64,000 bases of DNA, from assembly GCA_004335835.1 (NCBI GenBank), contig RWJK01001798.1, positions 1-64,000 on the forward strand. The letters are read 5' to 3'. Shown in pieces: positions 27,293 through 36,875 of this stretch. The position numbers were made by a program, and so were the translations under genes. The DNA is from Scenedesmus sp. ARA3 (taxonomy: Eukaryota > Chlorophyta > Chlorophyceae > Sphaeropleales > Scenedesmaceae). Numbering within the stretch: the stretch's first letter is position 1; the number at the start of each line of letters is the position of its first letter. The notes below the pieces were generated by a model. It was not told the origin of the DNA, did not search any database, and saw only the letters and a program-made list of their open reading frames with translations.

Positions 27293-30200
27293 GAGACGGT
27301 GCACAAACAAAGCAATGCAGCCAGGTCAGCAATGGCGCAGCTGCAGGTGGTCAGCAGCAGCGTAAAGTAGAGCACCCAGTAGAACACGATCCATGCGAGC
27401 GTGAGCACCGTGCTGCGGGAGTGAAAAGGGCAGCAGCAAGAGGCGGCGCAAAAAAGAAGCAATGCAGCCATGTCAGCAATGGCACAGCTGCAGGTGGTCA
27501 GCAGCAGCGTGAAGTAGAGCACACGGTAGTACACAATTCATGCATGAGCGTGATCCAACGTGCCACAAGCGCAGCAGCAAGCAGGACAGCAGCGAGCAAA
27601 GACAGCAAAACAAGACAGGGGCCGCACCTCATGACTTCATAGATGTTCCAGTACTGAGAGAAGAACTTCCAGCCGGACTTGAACTGGATCTGGCACACTC
27701 GGAACTGCCACACCTGCAGCATGGGGCACAGCGCAGGGCAGCGCAGCACAGCGCAGCGCAGCACGAGGCCGTCACAAAGATCATGCACAGCTGCAGCAGC
27801 GCATCCGCCCCTGCCACACAAGCTGTGGTGCTGGCACAACACAGACGGCACACCACCACACAACACAGTAGCTGCTGTTGCACGCGTGAGGCCAGCATGA
27901 TTCAGACAAAAGAGCAGCTCCCAGCCTCCTTCCAAACACACACGCACCTGTGAGGCCATCACGAAGATCATGCACAGGTACAGCAGCGCCTCGAACCCGA
28001 TGCGCTCCCAGTCCACGCTGTAGGTGTAGAAGCTGGTGCGCACAGGCACCGTGGATGTGATCTGTGACAGCAGCAGGCAGCCAGCCAGGCAGGCAGCAAA
28101 ACAGCTGTGACAGCTGACGTGGCAGTCCACGCTGTGGGTGTAGTAGAAGCTGGCGCGCACAGGCACTGTGGATGTGATCTGTGGCAGCAGAATGCAAACA
28201 GCCAGGCAGGAAGGCAGCAAATGAGCAGCTATTGCGCGTTCTGTGAGCAGTGTGAGCGGTGATGCGCTCCCAGTCCACGCTGTAGGTGTAGAAGCTGGTG
28301 CACACAGGCACGGTGCTGGTGATCTGCGCAGAACAGCAATGGCGGCCGCCACTTGGAGGCTTCGACAGCCATAGCTTGGCATGGCATGCAAAGTAAAGAA
28401 GCATCCACCCCACTACAATTGCCACATCACGCGCCCGTGCTCCGCAGCAGCATCTTGGTATCCCAACAAGAACTGCAGCTGCTGTGGCTTGGCATGCACA
28501 AACGCCTCATGCCGCACCGCACCTGCCATAGCACGCGGCCCAGCTAAGCAGCAGCATATTCAAACCCAAACAAGTACTGCAGCTGCTGTGGCTTGGCCTA
28601 CAAGATGCTCCATGCCGCACCGCACCTGCCACAGCACGCGGTCGGGCTTCTCTTCAGCCCCTGCCGAGCGCTGGAACAGCATGCTAAACACGGCGCGGTC
28701 GCGGTCGGTGCGGTTGTGTTTCTTGTCACGCGCATCGTCCATTGCATTTGCTGCCAGAATGTCCAGGCCGATGGAGTAGGCAAACTTGGACAGCCAGGGC
28801 TTGAGGTCCAGCACGGCAGGGCTGCAAGCACAAAAGGGACAGAAGTAACGCGTTAGTAACAAGCGGGCGGAATAGGCGTACTTGGGACATCCAGAACTTG
28901 AGGTCAAGCACGGCGGGGCTGCAAGCAACAAAGTGACAAGACTAACATGTTAGATAACAGATCCAGCATGGTAGGGCTGCAGAGCAGGGGGAGGAGAGCC
29001 AGTACGCAAGAGATGTAAAGACAGGCGGGTTGCTACATCTTCACACAAGGCGCCCCCTGCACCGCACAGCTGCTAGCTTCGCCCGCGCGCCTGTGAAACA
29101 CATCCATTGCATTACACCACAATGTCACATGAACAATAGCCAGCACAGCCAAATGTGTCTCGGCACAGGCTCACCCATCGGCTTGTGGCTGCGGGTCCCG
29201 CACAAAAGAGCCGCTGCCACGCCGGATGAACGACCCAATTGCCACATCCCTGGTGCTGCCGCTGCTGTTGCAGATCTTGTCGAACCATCCATTGTTCGGC
29301 ACGCTTTGTTCTTTGCAGGGGTTCGGTTCGCTGCTGCTGTTGCTGCAGTCGGTTGCCAGCCAGTCGCAGTTGTTGATGTTGAGGCTGGTGGCACGAGTGA
29401 TGTTGTACAGCCTGCCAAGGAACTGACTGCGGTTGGCAGGCGCGCCGCCGTACCTGCAAGCAAGATAGCGTAACACCCGGCGGATATACATCAGACAGGT
29501 AGACCAGCAGACCAAGAGACAGGCAGACAGTGCACGCATTGGGCAGGTCATCCCGTGCCGCCACATTCGTGTGTGCAAGTGTGCGAGTGCAGCAGGTGTG
29601 TCGCAGATGTAGGAGTTGCTGCGATCAAGGAGCGTCCCGCTTTGCAACTCACACAACGAATCTATATGACACAAAGCAGCAGCTACAGCAAGCCTCATCT
29701 CCACGCTACCCAACAAGCAATTGCACGCGCAAGCATATACACACACGCCGCAAACTCGTACTCCACAAAACATTATGACGTGTAAATTCGTTCTTATACA
29801 TCAGACTCACTTGGGCGCCACCAGCGTATAAGCCCACCACGGCGACTGGGTTTTTGTCGAGTCCCGCACCGAAGGCAGAGCCAACCGCTCCCACCCCGCA
29901 TACTCCAACAAATTGTCCCATGTCTTGCCAGGCATGCCAAGCTGCTTTCCAATGCTGCCGTTTCGCAGCTGCTGAGTGAGGGGGTCATCTGTGTAGCACT
30001 CCAGGTTTGGGGACAGCCGCTCGTCGCAGTTGCGCTGGATGTTGACGATCATGCGCGAGTAGCGCACGTCGCCGTACTCCCCCGCACGGATCAGCGTTTT
30101 GGTCCAGTCTGCATTTGAGAGAAGAAGGATAACTTTCGGACTCAGTGTTTTCAAGCTTCAAGCATAATGCAGGTGCTCACATTTGCGCGTGCGCGCATGC

Positions 30201-33200
30201 ATGTGTGCTACAGCCTGCGTAGCAGTGCACGCAAGACACGCGCTGAGTGCATTCGAACGGCTGTGACAAGCAACTATGCCGCATACAAGTGCACAGCAGG
30301 CAAATTAGTGCAGGCTAATCAACAACATCAGCAGCAAGCACCCCTCCTACCTCAGCATCAGCCTCTGCCCCTGTACACGACCCTTGACATGACATCAAAC
30401 TTCACACACCCACATCCTCAGCGCTGCAGCCAGAACTCGCTGTACCCAGTGCTGTACTCCACCGCGTCATGCATGGTGTCCACATTCCTCGCCTTGACAT
30501 TAACAACNNNNNNNNNNNNCCCCTCCTCACGACCCTCAACACCAAACAACCACCCGCGTCCCCTGCGCGCTGCAGGCACACAATGCAACCACACAGACAG
30601 CAAACCAGCACACTCTCTGCCCATGCCGTTGCCTCTGCAGCCTCTGAGCATTCATTAAACCCGCATCCATCCAGCCTCACACACACTCACCTACGTCCTC
30701 GGCGCGCTGCAGCCAGAACTCGCTCCAGCCGGTGCTGTACTCGACCGCGTCGTGCATGGTGTCCACATTCACCATCGTCTGGCTCTGCCAGTCTGGGTTG
30801 CCATAGCTCGAAAAGCTGCGCTGCACTCCTGCCTTGAAGATCGCAGTGAAGCTGCCCCAGTGCCAGTACAGCACAAGCGTCACCGCAAGCGCGGTTACAC
30901 AGAACATGGCGAGCTCGTTCAAGCCATGGTACTCGTAGGAGTGCTGCAGCACCTGCGGTTCCAAAGGCGGTACAGGAATGTGTGAGGCAGCACAGATGTG
31001 TGAGGCAGTACAGGTGGAGGTGAGCAGAACATGGCGAGTGAGCTTGTTCAGGCTGCAATTTTCGTAAGAGTGCTGCAGCACCTGCGGTACGAGAGGCGGT
31101 ACACATGTTAAAGGCAGTGCATATGCAAGGCGGGACAGGTGGGGGTGAGCAGAACATGGCGGGTGAGCTTGTTCAGACTGCAATTTTCGTAAGAGTGCTG
31201 CAGCACCTGCGGTACAAAAGGCGGTACAATTGTGTGAGGCAGCACAGATGTGTGAGGCATTTCAGGTGGGGGTGAACGGAACATGGCGAGCTCGTTCAGG
31301 CCGTGGTACTCATACGAGTGCTGCAGCACCTGCGGTTTGAAAGGCGGCACAGAAATGTGAGAGGCAGTACAGATGTGTGAGGCAGTATAGAAGGGGTGAA
31401 CGGAACATGGTGAGCTCGTTCAGGCCATGGTACTCGTACAGTGCTGCAGCACCTGCGGTACAAAAAGCAGAACAGAAATGTGAGAGGCAGTACAGATGCA
31501 AGCGGTACAGATGGGGGTGAGCAGAACCATTGCAAGTTTGTTCGCACCGTGGAATTCGTTCAGGCCGTGATATTCGCACGAGTGCTGCAGCACCTGTGGT
31601 AGCAAGGTGGTGCAGAGGTGGTTCACAGGCAGTACATGTGGCAGTACATGTGGAGATGTGCAAGGCAGCACAGGTGTGAATGTGCATAGCACTGCAGCAG
31701 TCATGTTGCTGGTGAAGGGATGCTATTAGGCAGGCCAGATGTTGAGCCGGCACGCGCAACATATCATGTACTGCATGTACTGCCATCCTTGGTCATCATG
31801 CATGTACTGCCTGGGGACCTGTACTGCCTAGGATTGGGCTGCAGCTTGCCTGCAAGCAGTACATCAGCCAACAGAAATGTTCCTGCTGCTCCTGCTGCAA
31901 ACACACTGCAGTACACTGTATGTGTGCGATGGATGCAATGCAACACACAATAGCAGCAGCATTCTTAGCTCCAGCTGCGCTGCAGCTCCTGCCATACTGC
32001 TCCTGCAACAGCAACTGCTTCCTGTGGCCGCAGTCTTACTACTTCTGCTGCTGCTGCTGCAATGACACCCACCGCTCTCAGAGGGATGAGCCTCTTGCCG
32101 CCTTGCTGCCCATTAGAGCTGGGCGGGCGCTCCCCTGCTGCCTTGCCATCACCAGCGCCGCCTGTTGCTGCTGCTGCTGCTGCTGCTGCTGTGTTGTTGT
32201 CTGCAGCCGCTTTCACGTCATCGCCACAGACGCTGCCACCCAGCGGTATATCATCTGCTGGTGCACCTGCTGGTGCTGGTGCTGGTGCTGCTGCTGCTGC
32301 TGCTGGTGCTGTGCCAGGTTGATTAGGAGCAGCGGCAGCAGCAAGCAGGTTGCCTGCATCGCTGCTTGATGCTGCTGAAGTGTAGTTGCTGTCGGTGCGC
32401 TGGTGAGCTGCCGGGTGGGTGGCAAAGGGTGAGAGCTCGTTGCTGTCGTCTTTCACGTCCCTGCTTGCCATGTCCCTGCAGGTCATAACACACAACACGC
32501 AAGTTCATGCCACAGTGTAATGCGCTGCGACATGTACAGCAAGCATACAACACAGAGCTTGCTTCTGGAGTGGATTGCTTGCGTTCACAAACCCAGAGGG
32601 ACGGAGTTCAACCGTGTGTACCTGGTAGCACACAAGCCTATAAACTCTAGCAGCAGACCTGAGAGGATTTCACACAATGCTATGTGGCTGCCTATTTGCT
32701 GTGTAATTCCTGCAAGCTGTGCGCAGCAGTAGGGCTAGCCTTGGCTAAACATTAAGAGTTCTGATGGCTGTCTGCACTGCATGCTGCTGCAGCAAAACCA
32801 CTTCCAATTGATGCTGGAAAGCTGTGCATCAAGGTGCCATTAACATGGGAGCATCTGCATGTGTGCTTGAAGCATCTGTGCATCTTACCTTGCAATGTCA
32901 GGGCTCAGTGTGCCATCAGCTGCAGTGGGCGCCTGTAGATGGCCACCAGATGCTGCATGATGCTGCTGTTGCGCCGAGGCTGTGCGTTGCAGGTCTGTTC
33001 GTGCCTGCTGGAGCTTGCCCAGTAGGTCTTCTGCTGCAGACTGGACGTCTGCAGAAGCCCCAGGGCTTGACTGCATCTCTGCTTCCAGAGACCTGCAGAG
33101 TGCTGAAGATTTAGTAACTAGTAACTAGGATTCTTGGACGTTCGCGACATGTTTTGAGGCGTGCAGCTGGCTCAGCGAGTACTGGAGTGTAGAAGAGCAA

Positions 33201-33856
33201 GCACACTTACCTAGGCTTTGCGCCCGTTCCTCGACAGCTCGCTAATAGCGCGCGGCTAAACGCTTATGAGAGTTTCAAGGCACATGACAGTGTCTTTGTG
33301 CTGTTGCATTGGCGATCACCTGCACTGCACCTTGGGAGAGAAGGCCCCGATCGCCGTGCTGGACGGGTGAACCAGCTTGACTGAATCTTCATTGAGCAAC
33401 AAAAACATTACAAACAAATGCCAAGACGCCAGGGGATTGTAACACCAACCTGCCTCCGCTGCATGTCGGCAGACCTGCACCCCGGCATTCAAATGCGCGC
33501 CGTACTGCGTAAGTGAATTGCAGAACAGCCGAAACAACTGCTGGCAACATTGATGATATATATGTCAAGTTACAGGTTGGTTGAGTGCAGGAGGGCAGCG
33601 ACACAACCACCGCACTCAACGTAGCAGAAGATGCTGCTCCTTGGAACTGGCTGCAGCAGCCCAAAGACACCCAAACTCGAGCTGCTCCCGTCCATAGAGA
33701 AGCTTAAACAAGACCTCAGAGGTCAATCACAATAATTGCATGCACATTTGTCACAAAGGAAGTATGTACAGCCTGTACTCACAGCCTGCACTGCACGTTG
33801 CCCACACGGGTTGCCCCCTCCTCAACCTGTTGCTCTGCCGAGTTGACACAACCCAT
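19707..33856 (-). CDS. Polycystin-type (PKD2/TRPP) cation channel with acylation motif and coiled-coil tail
   Basis: This is a six-transmembrane polycystin, a ciliary or membrane cation channel in relatives such as Chlamydomonas PKD2. Phase-checked first exons are 33856-33783 (MGCVNSAEQQVEEG), 33092-32889, 32475-32073, 30952-30691 and 30108-29811. Later exons lie near 29455-29174, 28821-28626, 28060-27954, 27713-27628, 27217-26959, 26738-26572, 26110-26008, 25546-25328, 24795-24153, 23873-23726, 23221-22929, 22672-22602, 21880-21680, 21215-21103 and 20514-19707. TM1 is in ELAMFCVTALAVTLVLYW. The extracellular TOP domain follows (NCDWLATDC and several N-glycosylation sites), then helices with FEALLYLCMIFVMASQ and VLTLAWIVFYWVLYF, TM5 (FLLFILVLLGSAVFAFF), the pore (RLTFGFLSYEDFQ) and the end of TM6 (NIILAIVAEAYEEAKSSLG). 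The cytosolic tail has coiled coils. Introns are rich in exon-edge echoes. A 12-base N gap lies in an intron. Confidence 0.88.
20569..20625 (-). repeat. Polycystin acceptor-side echo of the LQNQLAMQLANY exon
   Basis: A second copy of the start of exon 20514-19707 (CHRLQNQLAMQLANY) lies about 105 bases upstream in transcript order, still preceded by a CAG-rich acceptor region. Confidence 0.85.
20962..21010 (-). repeat. Polycystin donor-side echo of exon 21215-21103
   Basis: AQRRMEENGIK and its donor GTGAGG are repeated about 140 bases beyond the intact exon end, within the following intron. Confidence 0.85.
21560..21620 (-). repeat. Polycystin echo of the GGGQVGGWLL segment
   Basis: The LGGGQVGGWLL coding segment (intact near 21735-21695) is repeated further into the intron with substitutions. 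Confidence 0.7.
22100..22250 (-). repeat. Polycystin donor-side echoes of the GYLVDGIAQ exon
   Basis: GHLVNGIAQ (about 22245) and GYLVAGMAQ (about 22140) repeat GYLVDGIAQ of the exon at about 22672-22602, each followed by a GT donor. The copies are diverged. Confidence 0.75.
23505..23660 (-). repeat. Polycystin donor-side echoes of exon 23873-23726
   Basis: The exon end TSYKLRYTCTWEE with its GTGCG donor is repeated near 23655-23615, and again more diverged near 23545-23505, in the following intron. The period is about 106 bases. Confidence 0.88.
25060..25135 (-). repeat. Polycystin donor-side echo of exon 25546-25328
   Basis: The exon end (GRQFCSGSQATRT, donor GTGAGA) has a second copy reading WQFCAGRQASRT with the same donor, about 260 bases downstream in transcript order. 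Confidence 0.8.
25600..25830 (-). repeat. Polycystin acceptor-side echoes of the TM6-end exon (two extra copies)
   Basis: The exon starting at 25546 (VYTQNIILAIVAEAYEEAKS) has copies starting at 25675 and 25829. Both keep the CAG acceptor and remain almost identical through SSL, then run into stop codons (RTT-stop and GTA-stop) with no donor. Confidence 0.92.
26240..26500 (-). repeat. Polycystin donor-side echoes of the pore exon (two copies)
   Basis: The end of exon 26738-26572 (FADGLSLMSRLTFG) is repeated as FADSLSLMSRITFG near 26490-26425 and as DGLSLMWRFTL near 26290-26248, within the intron before FLSYEDF. Confidence 0.88.
26780..26915 (-). repeat. Polycystin donor-side echo of exon 27217-26959
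   Basis: The exon end GIVVDFVIFLRIARYMRIHRG is matched by SIVVDFLVFMRIACCMRIHKG in the following intron. The copy is diverged and lacks an equally good donor. Confidence 0.85.
27234..27535 (-). repeat. Polycystin acceptor-side echoes of the STVLTLAWIVFYW exon, plus (CAG)n
   Basis: A full copy (STVLTLAWIVFYWVLYFTLL) ends near 27420 and a shorter one near 27530. The intact exon begins near 27217. A pure run of about 20 CAG triplets (27234-27292 on the plus strand, CTG in transcript sense) directly precedes the intact acceptor. Confidence 0.88.
28085..28325 (-). repeat. Polycystin acceptor-side echoes of the SFYTYSVDWERI exon (two copies)
   Basis: ITSTVPVCTSFYTYSVDWER near 28325-28265 and ITSTVPVRASFYYTHSVDC near 28185-28120 copy the start of the exon near 28060. 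Each is preceded by CTG/CAG-type intron ends. Confidence 0.88.
28500..28550 (-). repeat. Polycystin donor-side echo of the DRVLWQ exon
   Basis: The exon end and donor (GTGGCAGGTGCGGTGCGGCA type sequence, near 28626) recur near 28547-28507 within the following intron. Confidence 0.78.
28860..28985 (-). repeat. Polycystin acceptor-side echoes of the PAVLDLKPWLSKFAY exon
   Basis: SPAVLDLKFWMSQVRL lies near 28925-28875 and a shorter remnant near 28985-28958, both upstream in transcript order of the intact SPAVLDLKPWLSKFAYS. Confidence 0.85.
30415..30507 (-). repeat. Polycystin donor-side echo of the VDTMHDAVEYSTGW exon
   Basis: VDTMHDAVEYSTGYSEFWLQ is repeated after the intact exon (30952-30691). 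The copy has TGA after LQR where the intact exon has AED. The copy abuts the N gap. Confidence 0.88.
30508..30519. other. Assembly gap of 12 N
   Basis: Twelve undetermined bases lie in a polycystin intron at the edge of a duplicated exon copy. The true length of the local repeat is therefore uncertain. Confidence 1.
31081..31600 (-). repeat. Polycystin acceptor-side echoes: five extra copies of the TM1 exon start
   Basis: The intact exon starts at 30952 (VLQHSYEYHGLNELAMF). Copies start at 31081, 31206, 31329, 31452 and 31593, at spacings of 123-141 bases. Each keeps CAG followed by GTGCTGCAGCAC. The 31329 copy is open through AMF. The 31452 copy has lost a base. The 31081 and 31206 copies share the change YENCSLNKL, so they are sisters. 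Confidence 0.93.
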
Positions 33857-36180
33857 ACGCCATGAAAGTAACCAATTTGTAAATGCTACATCAGGCTATA
33901 CATCATCAGCAAGCTAAGGTGCAGGGCTCGCATACACCACAGCTATATTGTTGGCGCATCAACCAGCGCAGCAGCGTTAACGCGTTAACGTTGAGCACAG
34001 GTGAGGTGCCTAGGCCAACTGGCAGTGCCACTTCACCAGTGATTAGCCCAGACACCACACACCTGCTTCACTATGAGCGTGACATGCACATTGCTGCCAA
34101 GCCAGCTGCCTGATGTACAAATCAGTGCAGCACAGGCAGCTGCTGCTTAGGCACTCCAAAGCACCCACCGCAATGTGCCACGTGCAAAAGCATCCCGCAT
34201 GCTACTGCACGCAGGTACATGCATGTATCGGCCTCTAAAGCACGTCAAAGTCATAGTGTGCAGAACCTTCAAACCTGTTGAACTGACCACCACGAACAGT
34301 TGCGGCGCCCACAGCATGATATGGCAGGATCGGCATGCTTTGAGACTGCACGAACACGCACACAGCAACACACATTGCGCAGTTGCAGCTCCCTGCTAGG
34401 AACAGCCGCCAATTGCCGCCGCTGCATCTCCAAAAAGCACACTCTCCAGTGCTGCAGCACAGGGCCAGGGGTGCGCTGCCTGCTTTGACCAGGCGGCAAC
34501 CCGGCTGCAAAATACAGGCACACACAACCAAGGCGGCGTGCCGCACATCAAAAAGTGGCGGCGTCTCTCTAGACACAGCACAGCCAACCCTACGCTATAG
34601 CGAAACACAACCTCATGGCGACAAATGCATAAAATTCAGTACAGACCCTCAGCGGTACAGTAACAGCCAAGCACTCTTCCTATAACGTATGATGCGGGGT
34701 TGTGCTGCTGCCAGTGCTGACGCCACCAGTGGGAACCCAACCTTTGACAAACACACAAAAAGACGCTGCTCAGAAAGCGGAGCTGCAGCATCAAAACGAC
34801 GCAGACAGCAAACAGAGCGGAGGACACAACTGAGCAGGGGTCACAACGTGGGAGCAAGAAACCTAGCGTCGGCCAGATAGCAGTTGCTCTACTGCCACTG
34901 CCAGTGTCAAAGCAAGCACAGCGAAGGAGGAGGGGGCCCGCTGCAAACCCAGCCGGGGGAATCCAACCACCACACACACGCAGTAACACAATCAGCTGGA
35001 CAGAATCAGAGTCCACAGCCACTGCTGCGCAGGGCAGCACGCAACAGGGGCCTTTTGGTACGTAATGGTGCGGCCCTGGAGAGGATGACACTGCGCGCAT
35101 GCAGCAGCTAGCAGCAATGCATCCGCCGCAGTGCATCGTGCTGTGAAGACCGTGCTAGGGGTGATGAAACATGCAGGCAGGCAGTGCTAGCTGCGGGCAA
35201 CACACCACAGGTATGCAGCAGCACATCATGCAGCAAGCCAGCTGGCTAATGCCAGCAACAAACATCCTGCACGGCAGCAGAAGGGAACCAGGCGCTGTCT
35301 CTCTGCCTGCAGCACTCTTTCAGCTGCTTCGCAGTACATGTGTATGTATGTAGGCTGATGCTTGGACGCGGTATGTATATGATGATGATGATAATGTGCG
35401 CTGGCCAAACCCAACCAGGTGCTGCAACGCAACAGGAAGCTGGATAGCCACCATGCTGACATGCCTGTTGCACAGGCACGTGCTGGCTTGCTGCGCCAGC
35501 AAGCAAACAGCAGCAGCATAACACAAAGCCTAGCCGCATTGAATGGTGGCTGCTACAACAACCTTTTGAGAGCATGAAAGCTCACACACTGCAGGACCAA
35601 TCAATGAGCACTGCATGCTCGTGCACCTCCCACAAGGCAACTCGCGTGTGTCAGTGCGGCTAAATACAAGGCCTTTGCAGGATGTGCATTGGCGTCAGCC
35701 ACAGCATGCACAGGTGCGCAGTGCAAGCATGAGTACAGCTGCCGCTTGCAGCACAGACGGTTTGAATGAAATTGCTGCTCGGCGGCAACTCAAAGCGGCA
35801 CCACGCAAAAACGCAGCCGCACACAGAAGCAACTAGTCCACAGGAGGCACCTGTACAATCATCAGATGCCATCCCCGGTCCTCAAGGGGTACAGAGGCAC
35901 CATGCCATGTGCTAACTTAGACAACCTGCACCGCAATAGCTTAACACTCAACCGCCGGTTTGCACGCCGGGCAAGTCGCTGCAACAACAACACAACTCCT
36001 CACAGGCTCACAGTCTTGCCAAGTTTGAAGTGAAATCATCACCCGCTGCAAACACAACATGCAGGGCCCGACTGCGCAGGGCGTCTGCTCCTCCTGCTCA
36101 ACCAGCAGCAGTGCTGTGGGAAATCGCAACAACATCATTTTGTGTGACTCTGTGAGGCTTGTATGCTGCTGCAGGACACA
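33857..36180. other. Intergenic, presumed polycystin upstream region; no gene seen
   Basis: Only short, unsupported open frames are present. The first few hundred bases before 33856 on the minus strand should contain the polycystin promoter, but I can recognise no specific element. Confidence 0.45.
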
Positions 36181-36712
36181 GAAAGAAGGATGCCAGGACA
36201 GCAGGCAGTACAACGGCAGCAACTGCCAGGTCAACAGGCAGTGCACTGCACGCGCTGCCAAGAAAGCAGGCAGTACAAGGCTTCCTGCTGCTGGTGCTGC
36301 TGCCAGGTAAGCAGGCTGTACACTGCACGCACTGCCAGGCAAGCAGGCAGTAAAAAGCTCCCTGCTGCTGCTGCTGCTGCCAAGCCAGCAGGCAGTACAC
36401 TGGATGCGCTGCTAGGCAAGCAGGCAGTACAAATCTCCCTGCTGCTGCTGCTGCCAAGCCAGCAGGCAGTACACTGCACGGGCTGCCAAGCAAGCAGGCA
36501 GTACAAGGTTTCCTGCTGCTGGTGCTGCTGCCAGGTAAACAGGCTGTACACTGCACGCACTGCCAGGCAAGCAGGCAGTACAAAGCTCCCTGCTGCTGCT
36601 GCTGCTGCCAAGCCAGTAGGCAGTACACTGCACGCGCTGCCAGGCAAGCAGGCAGAACGAATCTCCCTGCTGCTGCTGCTGCTGCCGCCAGGGCACCAGG
36701 CAGTACACAAAA
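36180..36712. repeat. About 75-base tandem repeat with a 223-base higher-order period
   Basis: Seven units contain GGCAGTACACTGCACGC or variants, starting near 36237, 36308, 36381, 36464, 36541, 36618 and 36700. A TCCTGCTGCTGGTGCTGCTG variant recurs at 36288 and 36511, showing three-unit blocks of about 223 bases. A frame of about 200 codons stays open on the minus strand, which follows from the unit length and CTG content. Confidence 0.88.
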
Positions 36713-36875
36713 TGCTCCTAAGGCACACGCTCTCATCCTTTCCGTGCTGCAGCGAGCTCACACTGCACCGCCAGAACCTCAAAGCGCAAAGAAGCGCCTC
36801 CGCAACGGCAGAGAACTTCCAACTGTGAACTTTGCGCTCCAGCAACACACATCACCGTGAACTTTCACCACGAAC

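Noticed and set aside
33330..33392. Possible extra polycystin exon (VKLVHPSSTAIGAFSPKVQC)
   Set aside because: Exon 33856-33783 joins directly in phase to 33092-32889. The segment ends in GTGCAGTGCAG like exon 1 and is better read as an echo of it.
36231..36848. Minus-strand open frame of about 205 codons
   Set aside because: It is produced by the 75-bp minisatellite, whose repeated units lack stops in that frame; no start context, splicing or domain supports it.
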